NCBI RefSeq assembly: GCF_029227915.1
Contig: NC_079880.1
Location: 18,306,001 to 18,370,000 of the forward strand
Direction: 5' to 3'
DNA: 64,000 bases
Source: Hydractinia symbiolongicarpus
Taxonomy: Eukaryota > Cnidaria > Hydrozoa > Anthoathecata > Hydractiniidae
The translations under genes and the position numbers were made by a program. This document shows, one piece after another, positions 1 to 14,959 of the stretch. The first letter of the stretch is position 1; each line of letters begins with the position of its first letter. Under the pieces are notes generated by a model, which saw nothing but the letters and a program-made list of their open reading frames with translations, did not search any database and had not been told where the DNA came from.

Positions 1-1551
1 ACCTAATTTAGTGATAATTTCTGATCTTTGGCGAAACTATAGCGCTGTCCCTGTAAATGTATTTATTCAATCTGTAATCAGTGTTGATTTAAAGATAATT
101 ATAGTTACGAAATAATTAGCTTGTAATGGTTGCAATGGTTGTTTTGATTATCCCAGTAATAATCCTTTGTAAACAATTATGCAAAACTGCACCATTACTT
201 TTAGTTCATCTGTAGCCAATTATTGCTTAGTTCTTGTTACACGATAAATTAAAAGACACACAAAATGTAGCATATTTTGGTATTCTTGTCAGCGTAATTG
301 CTGGGAAACCTTTTCTTTGCTTATACGCTCTTGTTGTTAGTAATTTAAAAAGTGGCGGCTGATCATCACAATGATGGAATTGATCTGGTAGATCTGTGAC
401 AGAAAAAAAACCTAGAGGGTTTTGAGAAAATTAAAATTCTTTCTCTTCCAAGAAAAGAATTTAGAAGGAAACAACGCAACAAGTGAATAGTTGGATAAAG
501 CATCAACAAAGAGTAGACTTCGACACATATTTTTAAACCTATTTAAACCTGCAACAATGCTTTTTTTGCATTGATCGAGTCGGGTACTTTGATGGAGTTA
601 TCACTCTCCAAAGATAAGGCTGGGTGTAATTAAACCCCATTGCCGATTTAACTATTTGGAAAAGATAGTTTACCTCATCTATTATAAAAAGAATAGGTAC
701 GATTTGCGGATTGTTTAATACTGGTGGATTCATTTGAGATTTCTGGTCAAACACTGGTATGATGGCAATCGCAATGCAAATCAATTGCAGACAGCACAGT
801 GCGCGATACGGATTTGTGAAGTACTGCACCACTTATTGCGACAAAGTAAAAAAACAATATATGTATATAAAATAAGAATAACAATAAAGTGTAATTTTTT
901 AGAACTACACCTTCATAGTGTTTTTAGAACAAAAGGATATGTTTTTATCAAAGAAGTTACTGACCATAAAAATGTACCTTCCCCAAATAAACTAATTAAT
1001 GTTTCGCCCAGAAATGCATGTTGTTATGTATTTTAAGAGTTAGCACAAAATCTGAAAAATAAACAGTTAACAACACTTTAAATATTGCATAGTTCTTCCA
1101 GCAAAAAAATGTAAAATGTAAAAAATATTCTTGCAAGGAATAAATTATTGCATGCGGTCCTTCCCCACCAAACTTTACACAAAATGTCAAAATGAACGGT
1201 TTGTGAGGAGTAGATCCGTATTAACAAAAACAGTTTTTTCAGCAACTTGCATACTGTCTTTAACCAAAAAATTTTTTTCACAAAATACAAATCTCATACA
1301 GTAGACTGCTACGAAATTTATATAAAATATTTACAGAAAGTAAAAGCATGGTGTAAAATCTAATTAGAGGGTCCAAGGAGTCTCTATTTATATATATGTA
1401 TATATAGATAACGAGACAGTCAAGTAATCGAGACAAATTTAGGATATGACCGTAGGCTGTCTGGTGCGTTTATCATTATTTCGCACTTTTTAAATTGGTT
1501 ATTCTACTTTGTCTAAGGGCCGGAATATTTCCCATATGAGAAATAAGGCCC
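1..1551. other. AT-rich non-coding stretch
   Basis: I see no gene here. Open frames are short, low in complexity and lack recognisable motifs or paired splice sites. Confidence 0.5.
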
Positions 1552-2068
1552 TTAAGGCGGGCTTGCACGTACAGTTTTCTTGTTAAAGAAATCTTTCGAA
1601 ACAAGTATTTCATAGTGTAAGGAGCATTTCGAAATATTTTAAAACATTTCTAAAGTTTTTACCACCTGCTTTCTTCTAAAAGTTTTTTCAAAGGATGCCG
1701 ACATCCTGACTATATCACATGGCGTACTTTCATTCATCACTTTGAGTTTGACATTGTGTATCTTCTAAACAAACGAAGATACGTAATTTTACGAACAAAA
1801 AACACAAACTATAATTGAATTCGATGCAGCGCGTAGATTTCGCAACAGGCAGGCACCATATACGCCAACAGCAGAGGAACAAGGATGGTAAAAAACGTTT
1901 TATTTGAAGTAATATTTCCAGTGAGTAATAAAATGGCACCTGAATTACACCATGACTCAAGTGATTACAAACATTTCGCAATAAAGATTGATATAGTGTA
2001 AAAAGCTTGAAATTTTTCTTTCGAAAGTTTTCTTTAACAAGAAAACTGTACGTGTAAGCCCGCATTTA
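1552..2068. mobile_element. PIF/Harbinger-like MITE, about 511 bp
   Basis: Inverted ends of about 45 bp are visible. The left end reads AGGCGGGCTTGCACG and the reverse complement of the right end reads ATGCGGGCTTACACG, and the match continues through the motif TACAGTTTTCTTGTTAAAG. The element (1555-2065) is flanked by the trinucleotide TTA at 1552-1554 and 2066-2068, the target duplication typical of PIF/Harbinger (TWA). No intact transposase is inside, so it is non-autonomous. Confidence 0.7.
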
Positions 2069-3053
2069 CTATATTGTTCTTTTAAGATAAGCGGTTTTTT
2101 TAAAGATAATGCTGAACTACACATTGAAGCATTCCCTCAAAATTTTAAAATAAAGCTTAAATATGGCAAATTTTCGTAAGATGCAGATAATAACGAAAAC
2201 AAATTATTTCGGACTAAATTAAATAACGTACACGATTTATTTCAAGAAAATTTTTGGAAAATTTCCAGAGTGTGAGACTAACGGACTAACGATGAGCTAA
2301 CCATAGTGCGCATAATATGTTAGCCAATTTCAAATTTTGAGCTACGGGTAGCTGATGTATTCGTTTCACGTTCACACTACGGTGCATCGTTAGCTCTTTT
2401 GTAGCCGAATATAATACGAGAAAGTCTTGCTATTATTACTACTTCGAAGAAGACGACGTAGCCTGGAAAGAAAGGAATTATCAATATTACGAAAAAGGAA
2501 ACGACTTTAGGTCAGAAAGGCAGGAAAAATCTTTCACCCTTAACGCCAACTCTTCTCCTTCTTTTTCAAACGTCATTTTTTAATTTTGTAAGCCATTTAG
2601 TTTTAAAACAACCTTTTACAACAAAACATAAATCACTTTGAGCACGATTTATGTCGGCTTCCCTTGAAGAATGCTGAAAGTGAGCTTATCTCCCTGTTAG
2701 CCATAAAATATCAAAAAATCGTGAGAACCAAGGTTAAACGATTTGTTAAGCGGGTCATTGTTCCTCTTTGGTTTCCTTTTTTTTAAACTATACTTGAAAA
2801 ATAATTAGATTAATATAAAAAAATTAGAATTAATGGACATTTTTAATTCTCCGAGAAGTACTACAACATAATTTACCGTACACAGATTTATTTTCTTTGT
2901 TTTTGAAAGGAGCAAAAAATTAACTTTTCTTTTAAGATGTTGCCTTAGGTAAAAAAAAAGAAAAAAAGATTAATGAGACATATCAAAAAACGAATATCAA
3001 TAAAGGTCTGAAATATCCCACCTGTTATTATTACAAGTTTGTTAGACATAATA
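2069..3053. other. Non-coding stretch, no gene seen
   Basis: AT-rich sequence with short homopolymer runs. No coding signature, RNA gene or paired inverted ends were recognised. Confidence 0.45.
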
Positions 3054-3172
3054 ATGTCTGAATTATCCCACCGTCTGAATTATCCCACCATGTCTGAATT
3101 ATCCCACCATTTGTCTGAATAATCCCACCATGTCTGAATATTCCCACCATTGTCTGAATAACCCCACCATAA
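3054..3172. repeat. Imperfect minisatellite, unit about 20 bp
   Basis: About six tandem copies of a unit close to TGTCTGAATTATCCCACCA, with variants ATTCCC, AATCCC and AACCCC. It abuts the (TAA)n tract and ends in the same CCACCAT triplet context. Confidence 0.85.
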
Positions 3173-6815
<3,643 letters not shown>

Positions 6816-8490
6816 CCTCACAAGAGGATTAAAAAATAGAAATACTTGTGCCTGCCTGGCTTAAGTTTTGATAAAGCCATTAATTTTAATTGGAGAGTGA
6901 GCTGGCTTTCAGAAACTCTATTGCAGGCATCAAGTGAAGAGATAGAAAAGAAACTGTTGGGTAAGTTATTTTTGAACGAAGGTTGTGTATTGCTCAAAAA
7001 TACAACGAACACAAAAATCAGTTTTAGCGTAAATGTGGGGTTTTCTACCTGAGTAAAGTTATTTTTAAGTCGTAGGGAGATCATTCTACGGTTATGTGCT
7101 CTTCCAAAACTATGTTTGAAGGATCTGAGGCAAGCCCATTTCCTTACGATGTTACACAGAAGCAGCAGCAGGAACCCACGATACAGCAAAGCTACCAAAT
7201 TAGATGATAGATGGATAAAAAAAAAACTGACTGACTGGGATAAAAACAATTTATTAACAAAAGCAATAATTTAAAAACTAACAAAACAACAAATTAAAGA
7301 AATGAAAAGATATAAATGAAGTAAAGAAGGCAGTACAAAATGTAAAAATCAAAAACGACTTAGCCGTCAACGCAGGAGCTCTTCAAGCTTTAGTCTTCTT
7401 TCTTCTTTCTTCGACTTAGCGCGCCAAGACCGGAGCGTTTTAGATACGTCCGACCTCAACGAGAGCTGAGCACGAATGAATGATAAGAACAGAAGTCATA
7501 GGTTAGAGCTAGCCATATGGGATGGGAAGCAGGACTTGGAGGCTAACATTAGCTAGCTAACAGTAGCTAAGACACTTAAACTGGGAACACTTACCTAAAA
7601 CTAAAGCTATTTATGCTTAGTAAAACACATATAAAGAGAAGCAATAGTAATGTAAAACTAATAACACTATAGTTCAACAAACCAAAGTTTTCCGTTTTTT
7701 AGTCAGCCAACAGCTTTATGTAGCATTGTGAAATTTAGGACAATACATTAGTTACGCGCCAGGGCACATAAATTATGCAACAAAACGTAAACAAATATGG
7801 CTACATACGCGGTAAAACATAAAACTGTGACTTTTCCTTGGAAATGCGAGTCTGCTTTCTCCACCGACATAAAAAACCAAACGTCTAAAAATATCAAAGT
7901 TCTTACTATTTGTGATTTCAAATCCACTTTAAACTCTAGCCTTTGTTTCCCACTTCCAACTTTACTTTACATTTAGCTCCACTTCTCACTTCACTTTTCT
8001 ACTTCTTCACTTGGTCTCTTTTCCTTTTAAATATATAGCTATGCTTTTTTAAACCACTTTTTTCCTTTCTTTCAAGGTAAAGGGATCGTTCTTCTGTGCT
8101 TTTTTTGGTGGCCTTTAATTTCTACTTCTAATTTACTTTACTTCTCGCTCGAGGTAGCTCCACTTTCACTTCCAACTTCACTTTTCTACTTCTTCACTTG
8201 GACCTTTGTCTTTTTAAATATGCTTTTTTGAACCACTTATTTTACTTTTTTCAAGATCATTCTTTTGTTTGTTTTTTTGGTGGCGAGAGGACACCATTTT
8301 TCGAAAGTTAGCCGTTAAATTTATTTCAGCAAATCAAAATGAGTCGTTTTCATCACCTGATGTAAACAAAGTAAACCCGCTAGCAAAATGGACATAATTT
8401 TTTCGGCGACTTCAAAGAGAATTTCGGCATCATCAAAGGAAAATGACGATATCAACTTTGCCTGTCACAGACAGACGGACACACTTTGCG
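6816..8490. other. Non-coding stretch with degenerate repeats
   Basis: No gene is recognised. The stretch holds a CTAGCTAG-rich patch near 7545-7570 and a diverged tandem pair listed separately. From about 8330 it resembles the monomer that recurs at 9110-9220, so an older, diverged copy of that repeat probably lies at 8330-8490. Confidence 0.5.
7940..8290. repeat. Diverged tandem pair, unit about 180 bp
   Basis: Two adjacent copies share the order: CTTCACTTTTCTACTTCTTC, then a TTTAAATAT / GCTTTTTT segment, AACCACTT, then a GATCATTCTT-like segment and TTTTTTTGGTGGC. Copy 1 runs to about 8110 and copy 2 from about 8140. The function is unknown. Confidence 0.6.
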
Positions 8491-9704
8491 TATTATTATA
8501 TAGACTAGTCGATAAGGCCCGTGGAGAGAAATACACTGAGGCAGAATAAAAATTTTGATGACGTCAGCAACCCATCCACAAAAAAAAATTAGAACCTTGT
8601 TTTCACGTTGCATCTATTGTGGAGAGCTTAGAGCGCTGACCAAGAAAATGTATATCATCATGTGCTTTTGATGGGCGGTTAATGAGATATAAGGGTTTAA
8701 AAATTTTGCTGACGTCAGCAATGGCCTGCCAAAACCTAAATTTTTTTTTTTAAAAAAGTTTGTATACCTGTTACCTTTATCGTATATATCTTGAAACGCT
8801 GATCAAGAAAATGTATAGAATGATGCACTTTTGACACACGGTTGCAGAGATATTGGGGTTTAAAAGCTTTTTGATGACATCATCAACCCGTTCATTCCGA
8901 AACGGATTCGGGAACCCAGGTTTGGGAAACTTACCCAAATTGGTCCCAGGTGGTCCCTAGTTATCTACGCGGTGAAAAATCATTGACGTCACCACCTTGT
9001 TTCCAAGTTATTTGGCCTAAAAGTTTTAAGTGCACTGTAACGGCTTCATTAATTTAATATAGGATATTGACGTTAAAGTAGTGTTATTGACGTCGCACCG
9101 TAACGTCAGAAAATTTAACATATTAGACATGCATTTTTCGGTTACTTTAAAGAAAATTTCGGTAAGATCAAAGGAATATGAACATATCCACTTTGCCTGT
9201 TACAGAGACACAGAACTGGCGTATTATTATATAGACTAGTCGATAAGGCCCGTGGAAAAATCCACTGAGGCAGGATAAAAATTTTGATGACGTCAGCAAC
9301 CTACCATTAATAATTTAGAATTTTTGTTTTCACATTGGATCTATTGTGTAGAGATTAAAGCGCTGATCAAGAAAATGTATATGATCATGTTCTTTTGATA
9401 TGAGCGGTTAATGCGATATAAGGAGAGGCTTAAAAATTTTGCTGACGTCAGCAATGGCCTCATCAAGATCGAAAAATATTTTTATAAATTTGTATACCTA
9501 TTTCCTTCATCGTAAAAATCTTGAAACGCTGATGAAGAAAATGTATAGAATGATGTTAAGGATGTATTTATATAATTGCAGAGGATCGAAATTCATAAAA
9601 AGTAACCAATCAGAAACGAGCTAATAATTACAGTTAATTACGGTAATTAACATTTTCGGACCTAGATAGGTAACTACTTCTTCTGTAGGGCTGGTAACCA
9701 ATTC

Positions 9705-9974
9705 TTAGGAAGTTGATACGAGATGCTGTTTATGTGTTTGTTTGTTACGTGCTACACTGTTGATGGTTTCTTTAATCTTCCTGGCCGTTGTTCTGGATTC
9801 TCTGTCAATGATTTTCTTCTCATCCCAATTAAACTGATGACTTCTGCTCCAGCTGTGGTCAGCAATTTCGTTTTTCTTCACATCTCCGTTTCTCACTGGG
9901 CGCATATGTTCTTGTACTCGTTGCTTAAACTTTCTTTTTGTTTCGCCTATGTACACTGCATCACAATCTAGCTG
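9705..9974 (-). pseudogene. Penelope-like element GIY-YIG endonuclease fragment, copy 1
   Basis: The minus frame carries VYIGETKRKFKQRVQEH, a GIY-YIG-type core followed by the arginine region and an E-H stretch. This matches the C-terminal endonuclease of Penelope-like retroelements, which nicks the target before reverse transcription. About 90 residues are open. The reverse transcriptase that should precede it is absent, and the upstream side is interrupted by the hAT end at 9983. It is a dead C-terminal fragment. A stand-alone GIY-YIG protein is less likely because there is no independent start context. Confidence 0.75.
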
Positions 9975-9982
9975 CCTATTTT

Positions 9983-10448
9983 CAGGGGCGGATACAGGAT
10001 TTTTTTCTCCTTAGGCGGATTTGCGAAGCGAAGCGAAGCCCACGCGCAATTTTTGCGTAGCAAACATTGCGCGTGATAAAACAGCTGGGGGTCTTGGGGG
10101 GTGCTGTAAGCCCCCCAAGTGGGGTCTGGGGCGAAGCCCCAGAAGCTTTAGCTTATTTATCTATTTCAGCACTCAAAAATGCAGCAGACAGGACCTTCAC
10201 ATGTCCATTTCTTATATGTTATTGGAAAAAAAAACAACCATAAAATTCATAAATAAAAGCCAAATAATGTTTTCAGAAAAATTAAGGCTAAAATTAGCCA
10301 GGCAGCAAAATTTCTTCTTTATTCCAGATTCACATCCAGATAAATGAAATCCAAAAATAACATTTTTTAAAGATTAGAGGATTAAATTAATAATCCAGTC
10401 AAAATCTTCTTTCTTCATTCAAAATCTTTTTTCTTCTTTCTTCCAGAT
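9983..10448. mobile_element. hAT transposon left-end fragment (duplicated)
   Basis: Starts with the terminal motif CAGGGGCGGAT, identical to the hAT left end at 11942. It is cut off at the boundary of the tandem duplication, so it is an extra 5-prime end without a transposase. It contains a GC-rich patch with short inverted C/G runs near 10085-10140. Confidence 0.65.
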
Positions 10449-12407
10449 TATTATTATATAGACTAGTCGATAAGGCCCGTGGAGAGAAATACACTGAGGC
10501 AGAATAAAAATTTTGATGACGTCAGCAACCCATCCACAAAAAAAAATTAGAACCTTGTTTTCACGTTGCATCTATTGTGGAGAGCTTAAAGCGCTGACCA
10601 AGAAAATGTATATCATCATGTGCTTTTGATGGGCGGTTAATGAGATATAAGGGGTTTAAAAATTTTGCTGACGTCAGCAATGGCCTGCCAAAACCTAAAT
10701 TTTTTTTTTAAAAAAAGTTTGTATACCTGTTACCTTTATCGTATATATCTTGAAACGCTGATCAAGAAAATGTATAGAATGATGCACTTTTGACACACGG
10801 TTGCAGAGATATTGGGGTTTAAAAGCTTTTTGATGACATCATCAACCCGTTCATTCCGAAACGGATTCGGGAACCCAGGTTTGGGAAACTTACCCAAATT
10901 GGTCCCAGGTGGTCCCTAGTTATCTACGCGGTGAAAAATCATTGACGTCACCACCTTGTTTCCAAGTTATTTGGCCTAAAAGTTTTAAGTGCACTGTAAC
11001 GGCTTCATTAATTTAATATAGGATATTGACGTTAAAGTAGTGTTATTGACGTCGCACCGTAACGTCAGAAAATTTAACATATTAGACATGCATTTTTCGG
11101 TTACTTTAAAGAAAATTTCGGTAAGATCAAAGGAATATGAACATATCCACTTTGCCTGTTACAGAGACACAGAACTGGCGTATTATTATATAGACTAGTC
11201 GATAAGGCCCGTGGAAAAATCCACTGAGGCAGGATAAAAATTTTGATGACGTCAGCAACCTACCATTAATAATTTAGAATTTTTGTTTTCACATTGGATC
11301 TATTGTGTAGAGATTAAAGCGCTGATCAAGAAAATGTATATGATCATGTTCTTTTGATATGAGCGGTTAATGCGATATAAGGAGAGGCTTAAAAATTTTG
11401 CTGACGTCAGCAATGGCCTCATCAAGATCGAAAAATATTTTTATAAATTTGTATACCTATTTCCTTCATCGTAAAAATCTTGAAACGCTGATGAAGAAAA
11501 TGTATAGAATGATGTTAAGGATGTATTTATATAATTGCAGAGGATCGAAATTCATAAAAAGTAACCAATCAGAAACGAGCTAATAATTACAGTTAATTAC
11601 GGTAATTAACATTTTCGGACCTAGATAGGTAACTACTTCTTCTGTAGGGCTGGTAACCAATTCTTAGGAAGTTGATACGAGATGCTGTTTATGTGTTTGT
11701 TTGTTACGTGCTACACTGTTGATGGTTTCTTTAATCTTCCTGGCCGTTGTTCTGGATTCTCTGTCAATGATTTTCTTCTCATCCCAATTAAACTGATGAC
11801 TTCTGCTCCAGCTGTGGTCAGCAATTTCGTTTTTCTTCACATCTCCGTTTCTCACTGGGCGCATATGTTCTTGTACTCGTTGCTTAAACTTTCTTTTTGT
11901 TTCGCCTATGTACACTGCATCACAATCTAGCTGCCTATTTTCAGGGGCGGATACAGGATTTTTTTCTCCTTAGGCGGATTTGCGAAGCGAAGCGAAGCCC
12001 ACGCGCAATTTTTGCGTAGCAAACATTGCGCGTGATAAAACAGCTGGGGGTCTTGGGGGGTGCTGTAAGCCCCCCAAGTGGGGTCTGGGGCGAAGCCCCA
12101 GAAGCTTTAGCTTATTTATCTATTTCAGCACTCAAAAATGCAGCAGACAGGACCTTCACATGTCCATTTCTTATATGTTATTGGAAAAAAAAACAACCAT
12201 AAAATTCATAAATAAAAGCCAAATAATGTTTTCAGAAAAATTAAGGCTAAAATTAGCCAGGCAGCAAAATTTCTTCTTTATTCCAGATTCACATCCAGAT
12301 AAATGAAATCCAAAAATAACATTTTTTAAAGATTAGAGGATTAAATTAATAATCCAGTCAAAATCTTCTTTCTTCATTCAAAATCTTTTTTCTTCTTCCT
12401 TCCAGCT
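10449..12407. repeat. Tandem duplication, unit 2 (about 1.96 kb)
   Basis: Near-identical copy of 8491-10448, differing by a few single-base changes such as one extra G near 10654. The junction with unit 1 follows the motif TCTTCTTTCTTCCAG. The right edge ends at the equivalent TTCCTTCCAG, after which the unique hAT interior continues. Confidence 0.9.
11664..11933 (-). pseudogene. Penelope-like element GIY-YIG endonuclease fragment, copy 2
   Basis: Second copy of the fragment at 9705-9974, with identical predicted residues, produced by the 1.96-kb tandem duplication. The reverse transcriptase is again missing and the hAT left end (11942) lies immediately upstream on this strand. Confidence 0.75.
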
Positions 12408-12589
12408 TGCACATCAGGTAATATAACCAACCATGAACAAAATGAATCTGTCATGAAATGAGTCAAATTGATCAATTGTCAAAACCAACCAATGAATAAA
12501 TGAATGAACAACAATCAAAACTGAAAATTTTAAACTAAATTTCAGTACACCAGGTCAACATGAAGCATAAAAAAACATACTCCCTTATA

Positions 12590-12725
12590 TACCAACTTAC
12601 TTACCTACTTCCCTTACCTACTTACTATACCTACTTCCCTTACCTACTTCCCTTACCTACTTACTATACCTACTTCTCTTGCTTACCTACTTTCCTTACC
12701 TACTTCCCTTACCTACTTACTATTA
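12590..12725. repeat. CTTACCTACTTCC-type minisatellite
   Basis: Irregular tandem array built from CTTACCTACTTCC and CTTACTATAC units inside the hAT element. The open frame across it is low complexity and not a gene. Confidence 0.85.
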
Positions 12726-12770
12726 TCATTGCATTAGGGGAATACTCGCACCCACCAGGCTGACTTAAGA

Positions 12771-12870
12771 CAAGTATTATCATTGCAGCTAGCTGTTTTG
12801 TTACCTTAACTTAAAGTATAACCGTCTTTAGACAAGTATTATCATTGCAGCTAGCTGTTTTTTTACCTTA
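12771..12870. repeat. Tandem pair, unit about 63 bp
   Basis: The segment GACAAGTATTATCATTGCAG followed by CTAGCTGTTTT occurs at about 12768 and again at about 12831, with the second copy truncated. Confidence 0.7.
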
Positions 12871-13115
12871 TTAACTGAATATTATTTATACTACTATCAT
12901 GGATGTATACAGAATTTATGAAAATAGCCTAAATCTTATCAATCACATCTAAAAAATTTAACAATCAGATGAAAAGAAAAAGGGCGAGGGGAGGGGGGAG
13001 AGAGAGAAAAAGAGCAGAGAGGTAAAAAAGATAACGGGGTGGGGGGGTAACATGGTAAGTACTATCTATTAACATTTCTTTATCATTAGTTATATATCTC
13101 AAAACATGTCATGTC

Positions 13116-13853
13116 TTAAAATTTTAGTCTTCTGTTATCAATGGAAAATTTATTTATAACTTCATTTATATCAACGTTTATTTCTTTATGGATGTGGAGA
13201 AGAGCTAAGCCATTTAGTCTATCGTTAGACATAGTACTGCGGTTATAATTTTTTAATCGTCGTAGTGCAGAAAAGGACCTTTCACATTCACATGAGGTGA
13301 CTGGTAATGTGCCTAAAATTCTTAGGGCCACAGTTATATTTTCAAAGCCAGGAAAATGAATTAATTTAAGTGTAGAGGAAACATTATCTGGTGCATCAAA
13401 TCTGTACGAAGTCCAATATTCTTCCCACAAGTCCATTTCAGCTTCAATAGCTAAAGAATTAGGCATGTCTTCTTCGTAAAACTGAACAAAATTTCTGAAG
13501 TTATCCTTCCAAGATTTTTGGTGATGGTGATGGTAAAGAAGAGAAATCATGTTGGATGGAATTACTGCAAGACCAGCATAAGCTGCTAAGGAACTAGGTT
13601 CAAATCGTTTACTAAGTTCAGTGCTTAGGTGATCTAGAATTGGAATTGTTAAGCTGCGCAGGTAGTAACTAGATATAGTATCAGCTGATACATTACTTCT
13701 ATGTACCTGCCGAGAACAAACTCTAGGTCTATTTTCTTGCACACGGACTGTAGACGCTAGGGAAACAGCCTCTTTGTACCAATTGTTGTGATAATCATTT
13801 GCAGAAGCTCTTATAGTTAAGGACATATTTTTAAGACTTTGTATAAGATGCAA
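13116..13853 (-). pseudogene. hAT transposase, C-terminal part (DUF4371/ZMYM1-like)
   Basis: This open minus-strand frame of 245 codons ends in a clear hAT dimerisation region: LPVTSCECERSFSALRRLKN, then RLNGLALLHIH and a short basic tail. In hAT transposases this region forms part of the catalytic domain and multimer interface. It corresponds roughly to the last third of a normal transposase of 600 residues or more. No BED zinc finger or first catalytic Asp region is recognisable upstream, where stops accumulate (13854-13990). The element therefore looks inactive unless introns hide the rest. Confidence 0.8.
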
Positions 13854-13994
13854 GCTCGATAAATGTGTTTGTTTATTGTAGTGAACCCCCTTTTGTTTAT
13901 TGTTTAAAAGCTTAATAGCGCTTTGTCACCACAATACAATTAATTTATTTTTAAACATTCCTTAGGGATTATCAACAAAAGTAAAAATAGATAG

Positions 13995-14228
13995 TTACTT
14001 CAAAGCGACGAATGCTTTCTCTTTTGCATACCCAGGAATAAAATGTTCAACACTGAAATTTCTGCTTAACAACTTTTTCTCAATCTTTCTCCAATGATCT
14101 AATGTTCCAAAATCAGGAAACTCTGTTATTTTATCTTTCAATATCTTATAAAGACTTTTACATTCGCAAATATCATTGCTTTTTACAGCAAGCACAACCC
14201 GATCCCGCAAGCTCCCATCAGAAGACAT
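13995..14228 (-). CDS. Small ORF inside hAT element, unknown
   Basis: A frame of 77 codons begins MSSDGSLRDRVVLAVKSND and ends before the transposase remnant on the same strand. It has a balanced, protein-like composition (charged residues, KILKDKITEFPDF) without transmembrane segments. It might be an upstream exon or a captured host exon. I do not recognise a family. Confidence 0.3.
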   Translation of the reverse strand: MSSDGSLRDRVVLAVKSNDICECKSLYKILKDKITEFPDFGTLDHWRKIEKKLLSRNFSVEHFIPGYAKEKAFVALK

Positions 14229-14387
14229 GTTGGATCAGAAAGAACTTCAGAATTGCAGTTGGCCGAAGCTGGCCGAACCCATTAAACAGACCGGCTACCG
14301 CAAGGCAATAACAATAGGAAGAGTAAATTATTCCTACGCACCCATCCCCTAATATCAATCTTTCTTTCACCGTAAATTTCGACTAAA

Positions 14388-14560
14388 GAGAGTCCAAAAG
14401 TCCACACTTCGGCGAGATTCTTTTTACGTCACAAATTCTTTTGTTTTAACCAGAGTCCAAAAGTCCACACCTCGGCGAGATTTTTCTCGACGTCATAATT
14501 CTTTTGTGTTTCTTTTGTTTAAGAGAGTCCAAAAGTCCACACCTCGGCAGCCGCCGAAGT
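14388..14560. repeat. Three tandem copies of a 60-70-bp subterminal repeat
   Basis: The motif AGAGTCCAAAAGTCCACAC followed by CTTCGGCGAGA or CCTCGGCGAGA recurs near 14390, 14452 and 14523. Subterminal repeats like these can be transposase binding sites in hAT elements. That role is inferred from position only. Confidence 0.7.
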
Positions 14561-14959
14561 CGACTGTTTTTACGGCAGAAAACAAAGGAATCGAGAGAAA
14601 CAAAGTCAGCGAAATGCGGCAAAATGTAGTTCGACTACCGTAAGAACCATAGTACTTCGGCAAAGCACATCGAAGGAGAGTCGAGCCTCGGCAAACACTC
14701 CTGAGTGGAGATAAGAATATTACCTCGGATCCTGGGCGCAAAGGAATCTTATTAAACGCTTATAATAAAAATTATGCGTTGCTTTAAATCAATTTCTATA
14801 TTTAGATACACATGATTTTCTCATTAGCAAAATTTCTCCTTAGGCGAGTGCCGAAGTGGCCGAAGTCTAAATCCGCCCCTGATTTTGATAAAAATAAGTT
14901 CACAAAAAGTTGCAAAGTATCAAATTTTTGTAAATCTTGAAGACTTTTTTCCATCAAAA

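Larger units (their letters stand above)
8491..10448. repeat. Tandem duplication, unit 1 (about 1.96 kb)
   Basis: The unit begins at TATTATTATATAGACTAG and is repeated almost identically at 10449-12407, with an offset of 1958-1959 bp. Inside the unit the same start motif recurs at 9222, giving a nested older repeat of about 732 bp that has diverged much more. The unit contains a Penelope-type GIY-YIG fragment (minus strand) and the first 466 bp of a hAT transposon. The near identity of the two units indicates a recent duplication, or an assembly artefact. Confidence 0.9.
11942..14881 (-). mobile_element. hAT-family DNA transposon, about 2.9 kb
   Basis: The left end reads CAGGGGCGGAT and the right end (14871-14881) reads ATCCGCCCCTG, a perfect 11-bp inverted pair of the CAGGGGCG type common in hAT elements. 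Just inside each end a TCCTTAGGCG motif recurs. The minus-strand interior carries a hAT C-terminal dimerisation domain. The flanks are CCTATTTT on the left and ATTTTGAT on the right. They share only a shifted ATTTT, so a clean 8-bp target duplication is not visible. Confidence 0.75.

Noticed and set aside
10021-10347. 108-codon plus-strand frame, repeated at 11980
   Set aside because: It spans the GC-rich hat-end hairpin and AT-rich flank without any domain. Its duplication reflects the 1.96-kb tandem repeat.
9222-12407. CRISPR-like array from the recurring TATTATTATATAGACTAG motif
   Set aside because: Only four occurrences hundreds of bases apart, which reflect nested monomers of a eukaryotic repeat rather than short regularly spaced repeats.
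12560-12763. Open frame rich in Tyr, Leu, Pro and Thr
   Set aside because: It is produced by the CTTACCTACTTCC minisatellite.
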